NCBI GenBank assembly: GCA_963834825.1 | Contig: CAWICZ010000007.1 | Coordinates: 62,001 to 126,000, forward strand | Reading direction: 5' to 3' | Length of the DNA stretch: 64,000 nt | Source: JACDAN01 sp963834825 | GTDB taxonomy: Bacteria; Actinomycetota; Thermoleophilia; Gaiellales; Gaiellaceae | Part shown: in pieces, positions 9,600 through 17,046 of the stretch | How positions within the stretch are numbered: position 1 is the first letter of the stretch | How the letters are laid out: the number at the start of each line of letters is the position of its first letter | Notes under the pieces: model-generated | What the model saw: the letters and a program-made list of their open reading frames with translations, nothing else | Told to the model about the DNA's origin: nothing | Databases searched by the model: none | Translations under genes and position numbers: made by a program

Positions 9600-10794
9600 C
9601 TGCTCGGGTCGCCCGGTGCAGCCGGACGGGCTTCGAGACGCCCCTGAGCGGCACGTCGCCGACGAGCTCGAAGTCGACATCGGCGAGGTCGGCGTTTTGC
9701 CGTGCCTCTTCGCTCACGAGGACGTCGCGAGGGCCGGCGTAGTCGGCGATCCGGGCGGCGACGTTCACCGTTCGGCCGAAGTAGTCGCCCTCCCGGACGA
9801 TGACCGCACCGGCATTGATGCCAATGCGCGCCGGCACGGAGATCGCGCTCTCCGTCTGCTCGACGAGCTCGAGGCCGCTCCTGATGGCCCCGGCTGGGTC
9901 GTGGAAGTGGAACATGACGCCGTCGCCGAGCCATTTCACCGGTCGGCCACCGTGAGTCCGAGCGGCATCCTGCACGACGCCCGCGAGGTCCGAGGCAACC
10001 GCCGCGGCGGCTTCGTCTCCGCGCTCTTCCGCGAGTGCTGTGTAGCCCGTGAGATCGAGGAACGCGATCGCCGGCGGCTGTCTGGTGGGCCTCGGTGCGA
10101 TGTCTCGCTCCTCCAGCCAATTCTCGGTCCGGTCGACGAGGTAGTCCAGGACGACACGCTCACGGTGCCGGCGCTGGAGCCACGGGACGAGCGTCTGAGC
10201 CATCTCGCTGAATCCCGCCCCCTTCTCGTACGTGAGCTGGTCCCTCTGGCGGGGAGAGAGGTGATCGAAGGTGTCCACGCGTTCGCGAATCGCACGGTCG
10301 AACAACTGAAGCCCGGCGGCGACCAGCCGCTGCATGCTCCCGCCGTAGAGCCGAGCAAAGCGCGAGAGGTCGTCGTCATCGGCCAGGTCGAGCCTCGTCA
10401 CGATCAGCGACAGCATCTCCGCGTCCTCGGCGCGAACTCGGTCGTCGTCGGGCGGCGGCAGGCCCATCTCCCTGGTCAGACGCCGAAGGAGCTCGGGCGA
10501 ACGACCGAGCCCGGGAGCCAGACCTGCGTACGTCACCGGAGTCCCCACCGGGTCGGGCATGAAGAGCTCCAACGGGAACGTCAACTCTCCGCCGGCCACG
10601 CCGCGGGCGACGTCGTCGAGGGAGATGCCTGCCACTTCGAACGCGGCCATCAGCCGGACGACGTGGACGTCGGACGGGGGGAAGCGGCCGTCTTCGTCGT
10701 CCGGCGTGAGGAGGCCGAGCTCGACGAGGCGAGTGACCTGACCCGGCGGGCACGGGACGAGCTCGGCTACCTCTTGTTCGGAAAGCTTGGCCAC
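9589..10794 (-). CDS. Class III adenylate cyclase with N-terminal MerR-like/regulatory region
   Basis: 401 residues from GTG 10794. The N-terminal ~70 residues (LSEQEVAELVPCPPGQVTRLVELGLLTP, then FPPSDVHVVRLMAAFEVAGISLDDV) look like a MerR-type winged helix. A helical regulatory region follows, and the cyclase domain occupies about 225-395. Catalytic residues are intact: both metal Asp (FLDLTGYT and LGDGVMF), the purine-selecting Lys (VKWLGD), and the transition-state Asn/Arg (VNVAAR). A cAMP-forming enzyme is therefore likely. The start lies 2 nt after the cupin stop, so the two form an operon. Longer in-frame starts would overlap the cupin gene heavily and were not used. Confidence 0.82.
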   Translation of the reverse strand: MAKLSEQEVAELVPCPPGQVTRLVELGLLTPDDEDGRFPPSDVHVVRLMAAFEVAGISLDDVARGVAGGELTFPLELFMPDPVGTPVTYAGLAPGLGRSPELLRRLTREMGLPPPDDDRVRAEDAEMLSLIVTRLDLADDDDLSRFARLYGGSMQRLVAAGLQLFDRAIRERVDTFDHLSPRQRDQLTYEKGAGFSEMAQTLVPWLQRRHRERVVLDYLVDRTENWLEERDIAPRPTRQPPAIAFLDLTGYTALAEERGDEAAAAVASDLAGVVQDAARTHGGRPVKWLGDGVMFHFHDPAGAIRSGLELVEQTESAISVPARIGINAGAVIVREGDYFGRTVNVAARIADYAGPRDVLVSEEARQNADLADVDFELVGDVPLRGVSKPVRLHRATRAVTR

Positions 10795-10796
10795 AG

Positions 10797-11201
10797 TCAG
10801 TCGGGCCAGGCGAAGTCGTCCGGCACGCCGCGGCTGTCGCCGGGACCGGTATTGGGCGCGCCGACCTTGATGAAAAGTGCGTCCTCGTCGCCGACGGCAC
10901 GCAGCGCGCGGGGTGTCTCCGCCGGGACCCGGAGCGCCGTCCACGGCTCCAGATCGACCAACTCGTTGTCACCGACGAGCGCCTGGGCCCGGCCCGAGAC
11001 CAGCACGTAGATCTCTTCCTGGCGGTTGTGCGTATGCCCGGGCGGGGAAAAGCCCTTGCTGTAGCGCGCGAACGTGACCCCGCAGTGCTCGCAGCCAAGG
11101 TCGTTGCGCAGGAAGCGCACCTCGAACTGCGTCGGATCGAAGCCGAGGTTCGTGGCCTGGTCGGGGACGTCCGAAACCTTCACAACCGTGTACGCCGCCA
11201 T
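10797..11201 (-). CDS. Cupin-domain protein
   Basis: 134 residues forming one cupin barrel. Motif 1 is PPGHTHNRQEEIYVLVSGRAQALVGD, containing the two His and the Glu that normally bind a metal. Motif 2 is the ALRVPAETPRALRAVGDEDALFI segment, where the usual metal His is not obvious. Small soluble cupins range from isomerases to sensors, so function is open. A good Shine-Dalgarno (AAGGAG, about 6 nt before ATG) precedes it, and a possible minus-strand -10 (TAGCGT, 11234-11229) lies further upstream. It is transcribed together with the cyclase and diverges from leuS. Confidence 0.75.
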   Translation of the reverse strand: MAAYTVVKVSDVPDQATNLGFDPTQFEVRFLRNDLGCEHCGVTFARYSKGFSPPGHTHNRQEEIYVLVSGRAQALVGDNELVDLEPWTALRVPAETPRALRAVGDEDALFIKVGAPNTGPGDSRGVPDDFAWPD

Positions 11202-11243
11202 ACGGACTCCTTTCGGGAGGTTTCCCCGACGCTACACGGGTGG

Positions 11244-11249
11244 TATCGT
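11244..11249 (+). promoter_or_regulatory. -10 element of the leuS leader (TATCGT)
   Basis: TATCGT matches TANNNT and ends 7 nt before ATG 11257 of the leader peptide, the same spacing as other leaderless genes here. A weak TTCCCC at 11222-11227 lies 16 nt upstream as a possible -35. Confidence 0.5.
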
Positions 11250-11256
11250 CAGGGCG

Positions 11257-11277
11257 ATGAGAAGCCTCCTCGAGTAG
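11257..11277 (+). CDS. leuS leader peptide with tandem leucine codons (MRSLLE)
   Basis: A six-codon frame, ATG AGA AGC CTC CTC GAG TAG, sits between a -10 element and a strong terminator hairpin, 83 nt before leuS. Two consecutive Leu codons in such a short leader upstream of a leucyl-tRNA synthetase gene are the classic mark of ribosome-mediated attenuation: stalling at CTC CTC when charged tRNA-Leu is scarce would alter downstream folding and let transcription continue. It appears leaderless; the AGGG at 11251-11254 is too close to ATG for a normal ribosome-binding site. Confidence 0.6.
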   Translation: MRSLLE

Positions 11278-11280
11278 TCC

Positions 11281-11315
11281 AGGGAGCCAACGCGGCGCCG
11301 CCGCGGCGACTCCCC
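11281..11315 (+). promoter_or_regulatory. Candidate regulatory hairpin in the leuS leader
   Basis: Outer helix GGGAG (11282-11286) with CTCCC, and inner helix CGCGGC-GCC-GCCGCG. The 5' arm GGGAG can alternatively pair with CTCCT of the leader-peptide Leu codons (11267-11271), giving a possible competition between region 1:2 and 2:3 pairings. Exact switching is not resolved by eye. Confidence 0.4.
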
Positions 11316-11318
11316 TCG

Positions 11319-11347
11319 GCCTCTCCAAGTGAGAGGCTTTCTTGTCT
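11319..11347 (+). terminator. Intrinsic terminator (attenuator) before leuS
   Basis: Perfect 7-bp stem GCCTCTC/GAGAGGC with a CAAGT loop, followed by TTTCTTGTCT. It lies after the leader peptide and before the leuS Shine-Dalgarno (GGAG 11350-11353), so read-through is needed for leuS expression from the upstream promoter. Confidence 0.65.
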
Positions 11348-11359
11348 CTGGAGACGGTG

Positions 11360-13739
11360 ATGGAGCGATACGACCCGAAGACGATCGAACCCAAGTGGCA
11401 GCAGGTCTGGGAGGCGGACCACGTCTTCGAGACGCCCAATCCTCCGCCCGACGCGGCGGACGAGCCGCACTGGTACCAGCTCGAGATGCTGCCGTACCCG
11501 TCGGGAACGCTGCACATGGGGCACGTCCTCAACTACACGATGGGCGACGTCGCCACGCACTTCCGCCGCCGGAACGGCTTGCGGGTCCTGCGCCCGATGG
11601 GCTTCGACTCGTTCGGCCTGCCGGCCGAGAACGCCGCCATCACCGAGGGCGGGCACCCGCGCGAGATCACCGAGCGCAACATCGCCGCCATCCGGGTCCA
11701 GATGCGCCGGCTGGGATGGGCGATCGACTGGAAGCGCGAGATCTCCGCGCACGAGGTCGAGTACTACCGCTGGACGCAATGGCTGTTCTTGAAGTTCTTC
11801 GAGCGCGGCCTCGCCTACCGGGCGGCTGCGCCGGTCAACTGGTGCCCGCACGACCAGACCGTGGTCGCCAACGAGTACGTCGTCGACGGGCGCTGCGACC
11901 GCTGCGGCACGCTGGTCGAGGCGCGAATGATGGAGCAGTGGTTCTTCAAGATCACCGCGTACGCCGACGAGCTGCTCCGCTATGACCTGCCCGAGTGGGG
12001 CCACTGGCCAGAGCGGACGAAGACGATCCAGCGCAACTGGATCGGCCGTTCTGAGGGTGCCGAGATCGTGTTCCGGATCGAGGAGCTCGACGTCGACGTC
12101 CCCGTCTTCACAACCCGACCCGACACGCTCTTCGGCGCCACGTTCTTCGTGCTCGCACCTGAGCACCCGTTGGTCGAGCGGATCGCGACCGATGAAGTGC
12201 GCGAGTACGTGAAGCGCACCGCGGCCCGCCGCGGCGAGGACCGCGCGACCGAAGAGGAGAAGACGGGCGTGTTCACGGGGTACTACGCGACAAATCCCGT
12301 CAACGGGGAGCGGCTGCCCGTCTACGTCGCCGACTACGTCCTGATGGAGTACGGCACCGGCGCGATCATGGCCGTCCCCGCGCACGACGAGCGCGATCGC
12401 GAGTTCGCGGAGGCGTTCGACCTGCCGATTCGCGAGGTCATCGACGAGGACGGCGTGCTGCTGAACTCGGGCGAGTTCACGGGTTTGGACGCCGACGAGG
12501 GCAAGCGCCGGATCGTCCAGTGGCTCGCGGCACCAGGGCAAGGGCCGCCCCGCAGTCAGCTACCGCCTGCGCGACTGGAGCTTCTCGCGCCAGCGCTACT
12601 GGGGTTGCCCGATCCCGATCATCTACTGCGACGAGTGCGGCGTCGTCCCGGTGCCGGAGTCCGACCTGCCCGTGGTCCTGCCCGAGGTGGACGACTATCG
12701 GCCGAAGGGCGTTCCGCCGCTCGCCTCCAACGAGGAGTGGCTGCACGTGCCGTGCCCTCGCTGCGGCAAGCAGGGGCGTCGCGAAGCGGACACGATGGAC
12801 ACCTTCGTCGACTCGTCCTGGTACTTCCTGCGCTACGTCGATCCCCGGAACGACCAGGAGCCGTTCGAGCGTCGCCTCGTCGACTACTGGTGCCCGGTCT
12901 CGCAGTACATCGGCGGGATCGACCACGCGACGGGGCACCTGCTCTACTCGCGCTTTTTCGTCCGCGTCATGAAGGAGATGGGCCTGGTCGGGTTCGGCGA
13001 GCCGTTCGCCCGGCTGTTCCACCAGGGCTGGCTCCAGATGGGCGGCTCGAAGATGTCGAAGTCGCGCGGCAACGTGGAGGGGCCGGACGCATTGGTCGAG
13101 GAGTACGGCGCCGACGCCGTGCGCACCTACATCCTCTTCATGGGCCCCGCCGACCAGGACATGGAGTGGACCGACAGCGGGATCGAAGGCATCGTCCGCT
13201 TCCTCCGGCGGCTCTGGCGCGTCGTCCTCGAAATCGCCGAGCAGCCGGCAGTCGACGGCGACAAGGACACGCCGCTGGCGCGCAAGGCGCATTCGACGGT
13301 GGCGAAGGTCACGGACGACATCGAGCGTCGCTTCCAGTTCCACACGCCGATCTCGGCGGTGATGGAGCTCACGAACGAGCTGGTGCGCGCGCCCGAGGAT
13401 CCCGCGGCGCGATTCGCCGCCGAGACGGCGGTCTCGCTGATCCAGCCCTACGCGCCGCACGTCGCCGAGGAGCTGTGGGAGCGGCTGGGCCACGAACGGC
13501 TGTGGGAGGAGCCCTGGCCGCAGCCCGATCCGGCGCTCCTGGAGCGGGACACGTTCGAGCTCGTGATCCAGGTCAACGGGCGGGTACGCGACCGCGTGGA
13601 GGTCCCGTCCGACCTGCCCGAGGACGAGCTGGTCGAGCGGGCCAAGGCCTCCCCGCGGGTCCAGGCGTACCTGGACGGAAACGAGATCGCACAGACGATC
13701 GTCGTCCCGCGAAAGCTCGTCAACATCGTCACTCGCTAA
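11360..13739 (+). CDS. leuS: Leucyl-tRNA synthetase (frame broken once, near 12533)
   Basis: Charges tRNA-Leu in the cytoplasm. The catalytic HMGH (residues 52-55), the editing-domain T-rich segment (VFTTRPDTLFGATF) and KMSKS (about residue 565) are all present, giving about 792 residues once corrected. Up to QWLAA near residue 391 the protein reads in one frame. From SYRLRDWSFSRQRYWGCP onward it reads in the next. Removing one C of the pair at 12533-12534 restores W-L-A-A-Q-G-K-G-R-P-A-V-S-Y-R, so the break is a single-base insertion, more likely a sequence error than decay of an essential gene. ATG 11360 has a Shine-Dalgarno (GGAG, 6-nt spacing) and lies just past the attenuator. Confidence 0.93.
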
Positions 13740-13758
13740 AAGCGTTCATCCTGTTGCC

Positions 13759-14835
13759 ATGAGGGTTCTTCTCGTCGACGACGACGCAGGGCTCCGGATG
13801 CTGCTGCGGACGACGTTCGAGGTCTTCGACATCGACGTCGAGGAGGCCGGGAACGCGGCCGAGGCCGATCGCGCCGTTCGAACGTTCGAGCCCGAGGTCG
13901 TCGTCCTCGACGTGCGCATGCCGGGCATGGACGGGCTCGAGTACTGCCGCCGTTTGAAGGCCAATCCCGCCAACGACGGGCTCGGTGTCGTGTTGCTGAC
14001 CGGATCCGAGGGGGGCACGCAGGAGTTGGCCGAGGAGGTCGGAGCCGACACGTTCTTGCGCAAGCCTTTCAGCCCGCTCGAGCTCCTGGCGGCGGTCGAG
14101 CGGCTCGCCGGCACGAAGTACGGCGTGCCGTTCCGCTCCGTCCGGACGGACGACCCACAGGAGCAGCTGCTGCTCTACGCGCACGATCTTCGGCACGTGC
14201 TCGAGCTCGAGAAGGAGCAGCGGGCGCTCGTCCAAGAGGCCTACCTCGAGACGGTGACGGCGCTGGCGAGCGCGCTCGACTCCAAGGACACCGGCACGCG
14301 CGCCCACTCGCAGCGTGTGCAGCGGTACGCGCTGGAGCTCGCCCGCGAAGTGGCTCCAACCCTGCTGGAGGATCCGAGCACCGAATACGGCTTCCTGCTC
14401 CACGACGTCGGCAAGATCGGCATCCCCGACCTGGTGCTGCAGAAGCCGGAGCCGCTGACCCCCTCGGAGGTGAAACTGATGCAGACCCATCCGGTGCTCG
14501 GGGAGCAGGTGCTGGGCGGAGTCGCGTTCCTGCGCGGCGAGGGACTGCGGGTCGTTCGCTCGCACCACGAGCGGTGGGACGGGAGCGGCTATCCGGACGG
14601 AAAGGCCGGCACGGAGATCCCGCTCTCCGCGCGCGTGTTCGCAGTCGCCGATGCGCTGGACGCGATCACGAGTGACCGGCCGTACCGCCGTGCGCGGCCC
14701 TGGGAGGAGGCTGCCCGGGAGCTCGCCCAGCAGAGCGGTCGCCAGTTCGACCCCGACGTCGTCCGCGCCTTCGCCGCCTGCGAGACCCGGCTCCAGCGGG
14801 CGTACGAGGAGCTGGGCGCCGGCGTCGCGGGCTAG
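13759..14835 (+). CDS. Response regulator with HD-GYP output domain
   Basis: 358 residues. The receiver domain (1-115) has the acidic pair VDDD, phospho-acceptor Asp in VVLDVRMPGMDG and Lys in LRKPF. A coiled linker (YAHDLRHVLELEKEQRALVQE) leads to an HD-GYP domain (about 165-340) with HDVGKIGIPD, two further metal His (TH and SHH) and DGSGYPDG. HD-GYP enzymes hydrolyse cyclic di-GMP (some also cGAMP). No partner histidine kinase is adjacent. The final codons and stop form half of the hairpin at 14821-14847. Confidence 0.9.
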   Translation: MRVLLVDDDAGLRMLLRTTFEVFDIDVEEAGNAAEADRAVRTFEPEVVVLDVRMPGMDGLEYCRRLKANPANDGLGVVLLTGSEGGTQELAEEVGADTFLRKPFSPLELLAAVERLAGTKYGVPFRSVRTDDPQEQLLLYAHDLRHVLELEKEQRALVQEAYLETVTALASALDSKDTGTRAHSQRVQRYALELAREVAPTLLEDPSTEYGFLLHDVGKIGIPDLVLQKPEPLTPSEVKLMQTHPVLGEQVLGGVAFLRGEGLRVVRSHHERWDGSGYPDGKAGTEIPLSARVFAVADALDAITSDRPYRRARPWEEAARELAQQSGRQFDPDVVRAFAACETRLQRAYEELGAGVAG

Positions 14836-14847
14836 GCCCGCGACGCC
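14821..14847. terminator. Bidirectional hairpin between convergent genes, loop = TAG stop codon
   Basis: Perfect 12-bp inverted repeat GGCGTCGCGGGC / GCCCGCGACGCC with a 3-nt loop that is the TAG stop of the HD-GYP gene. It lacks a T-tract, as is common in high-GC actinobacteria, and lies between two converging genes. Confidence 0.55.
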
Positions 14848-14852
14848 GCGCG

Positions 14853-15849
14853 TCAGACCCGCTGCATCAGGCGCTGGTCGGCGAAGCGCCGGTAGCCGCG
14901 GGTGGCCGCATAAGGCGGCGGCGAGTAGGAGGAGGAGCGGCGCGGCGACGATCAGCGCATAGGCGCCGACGGCGAGCTCGGCCGCGAGGACGCCGGTCGC
15001 GTCGTCGATCGCTCGCTCCAGGCGGCCGGGCGGCGCCGCAGCCTTCTCCGGCTCGTGGGTAGTGAGGCCGAGGCCGACAGTGGCGAACGCGGCCCTGCGG
15101 TTGATCTCGGCGCGCTGGCGGCGGAGAGCGGCGATTTCTTGCTTGATCCGCGCGAGCTCTGCGCCCTGCGCGTTGGCGGCGAGGCGCTCGAGACGTCGGA
15201 TCTGCCGCGTCAGTTCGTCGAGCGGCTGCTGGAGGTCGGAGATCTGGACTTGCTGGGCGAGGATTCGCCCGAGGTCGCTGAACTGGACGATCGCGGCCTG
15301 GACGCGCGAGACCGGGATGCGCACGCGAAGCGTCGCGGTCCCTTCGGTCGGCTCCGGCGTTCCGTACTGCACGTTGACGACGTAGCCGCCGAGCCGCCGG
15401 GTGGCGCGAAGTGCACGCTGGGTGGTGGCGGAGAGGTCGTCTGTGCCATCGACGAGCACGGTGAGCGTCGCAGCGACGTCCTGAGCCCGGGTTTGGCTGG
15501 GGCCTGGGGCGGCGGCCCGCAGGTCCGGAGCGCGCTGCTGGGCAGGCAAAAGTGGGACCGCGTGGGCCGGGCCGTCCTCGACCTTGGGTGCCGGCGGGGT
15601 CGTCGGGACGGAACTGCGCGCGGCCGACGGAGGCTCGGACACGGCCGCCGTCTTGATCCCGACGGCGAGGGCCGCGACGACCGATGCCGTCGCGACGGCA
15701 GATCCGCCGACAAGGACGATGCGGCGCAGCGAGATCGCCCGCCGGGGTGAGGGCGGCGGAACGGCAGCGATCTGCGCGACCCGCTCGCGGAGCCGGTCGG
15801 GTGCGCCCGGTGTCTCGCTGCGGAGTGCCGTGGCGAGGTCAGGCGACAA
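14853..15849 (-). CDS. DUF4349 membrane protein, possible sigma-factor partner (frameshift near 14912)
   Basis: About 332 residues after correction. A short cytoplasmic N-terminus, one transmembrane helix (about 43-65, RIVLVGGSAVATASVVAALAVGI), an exported DUF4349 region with a coiled coil (about 195-245, LTRQIRRLERLAANAQGAELARIKQEIAALRRQRAEI pattern) and a second C-terminal transmembrane helix. The last part reads in frame only if one base is removed near 14912; it then ends YRRFADQRLMQRV and stops at 14853. The TTG start overlaps the sigma-factor stop by 11 bases, so the two are coupled. The N-terminus could act on the sigma factor, but no zinc anti-sigma motif is seen. Confidence 0.75.
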
Positions 15850-16354
15850 GGCGGGGCCTCACTTTCTGCTCGAGCCGCTCGAGTGCTCGGTTGAGCCGCG
15901 TCGTGCAGGCCGAAGGGGAGATCCCGAGCACTCGAGCGGCCGTCTGAGCGTCTTGCTCGAGGACAACGCGGAGCGCGATGACCTCGCGGTCGGCGGCGGA
16001 GAGGGTTCGAAGCGCCTGGCGGAGGACGGGGCCGTACTCGTCCGGAAGCTCGAGCTCGGCAGCGCTCGGGTCGGCTTGGGCGGCAAAGGCGCTCTCGCGT
16101 CGTTTCCGGCGGCTCTCGGCGCGGAAGTGGTCGAGCGCCGCACTTCGCGCCAGCTGGCAGAGCCACGTCTGGGCGGTACCCCGCCGCGGGTCGAAGCGGG
16201 TCCAGCGGCCGAGTGCCCGCTCGAATGTCGCGGAGGTGAGCTCTTCGGCTGTGGACGGGTTCGCGGTCACGTAGAGCAGGTAGCGGTAGACGTCGTCGAG
16301 GTGGGCCTCGGCGACGGAGGCGAAGCTCTCGGGAGCTTTCGTCACGTCGGTCAC
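15839..16354 (-). CDS. ECF-type RNA polymerase sigma factor
   Basis: About 171 residues with region 2 (AEAHLDDVYRYLLYVTANPSTAEELTSATFERALGRW) and region 4 (LRTLSAADREVIALRVVLEQDAQTAARVLGISPSACTTRLNRALERLEQ), the latter containing the helix-turn-helix for the -35 box. The linker lacks region 3, as in ECF sigmas. Start GTG 16354 is a choice among GTG 16345, GTG 16354 and ATG 16408; none has a clear ribosome-binding site. The gene is followed at once by the DUF4349 membrane protein, suggesting an envelope-linked signal. Confidence 0.83.
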   Translation of the reverse strand: MTDVTKAPESFASVAEAHLDDVYRYLLYVTANPSTAEELTSATFERALGRWTRFDPRRGTAQTWLCQLARSAALDHFRAESRRKRRESAFAAQADPSAAELELPDEYGPVLRQALRTLSAADREVIALRVVLEQDAQTAARVLGISPSACTTRLNRALERLEQKVRPRLVA

Positions 16355-16461
16355 GTACTCGGTATACGCCACAGCAGCCCTGGCCGTCACATCACGTTTG
16401 GCGCACATCTGGCACCGTCCTGTCGCACCGCCGTGACCAGCGCGTTGCCAACATAGGCGAC

Positions 16462-17046
16462 GTGGATCTCTTCGGGCTCTCGCGCGGGCGCGCAATCGTG
16501 GGCGCGCTCCTGCTGATCGGTGCGCTCTTCATCGCCGGCCGCTACCTGGCCGGCGCCGGCGCGGCGGAGGAGACCACGGCGGCCGAGCCTGCGTCGGGTG
16601 AGCTCCGCGCGGAGCCGGCTCCGCGGCTGATCGTCCACGTGGTCGGTGCGGTCAGGCGACCGGGGCTCTATCGGCTCGCGAACGGCGCGCGGATCGCCGA
16701 CGCGCTTCGTCGCGCCGGCGGCGCGACGCGGCGCGCGGACCTGACCCTCGTCAACCTGGCCGCCCCCGTCTCCGACGGCACACAGGTCGTCGTGCCTCGG
16801 CGCGTCTCGGCCGCCGAGGCGGGCGGCGGAGAAGCGGGTGACGCCCCAGCCGGAGGTCCGGTTCATCTCAACACGGCGACCGTGGACCAGCTCGACGAGT
16901 TACCCGGCGTGGGGCCCGTCACCGCGCAGAAGATCGTCGACTGGCGAGAGCAGCATGGCGCCTTCAGCTCGGTCGACGACCTCGACGCCATCCCCGGCAT
17001 CGGGCCGGCCCGCCTCGAGCAGCTCCGGGAGCTGGTTGCACCATGA
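16462..17046 (+). CDS. comEA: ComEA, DNA-binding competence protein
   Basis: 194 residues: an N-terminal membrane helix (about 10-30, RAIVGALLLIGALFIAG), an SLBB-type domain (about 54-112, IVHVVGAVRRPGLYRLANGARIADALRRAGG), and a C-terminal helix-hairpin-helix pair (HLNTATVDQLDELPGVGPVTAQKIVDWREQHGAFSSVDDLDAIPGIGP). It binds double-stranded DNA outside the membrane and hands it to ComEC. Its stop overlaps the comEC start as ATGA. No pilus gene lies in the window. Confidence 0.9.
   Translation: MDLFGLSRGRAIVGALLLIGALFIAGRYLAGAGAAEETTAAEPASGELRAEPAPRLIVHVVGAVRRPGLYRLANGARIADALRRAGGATRRADLTLVNLAAPVSDGTQVVVPRRVSAAEAGGGEAGDAPAGGPVHLNTATVDQLDELPGVGPVTAQKIVDWREQHGAFSSVDDLDAIPGIGPARLEQLRELVAP

Noticed and set aside
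11281..11294. T-box-like sequence before leuS
   Set aside because: It matches 10 of 13 fixed positions of AGGGTGGNACCGCG, but the TGGN needed to pair with the tRNA acceptor end is absent and no specifier stem is seen; the leader-peptide model fits better.
16346..16408. Longer sigma-factor start at ATG 16408
   Set aside because: The added 18 residues fall before the region 2 pattern and lack a ribosome-binding site; it remains possible but less likely than GTG 16354.
16355..16461. Shared symmetric -10 between the sigma-factor gene and comEA
   Set aside because: No TANNNTA or back-to-back TANNNT lies at a suitable distance from both starts in this 107-bp gap.
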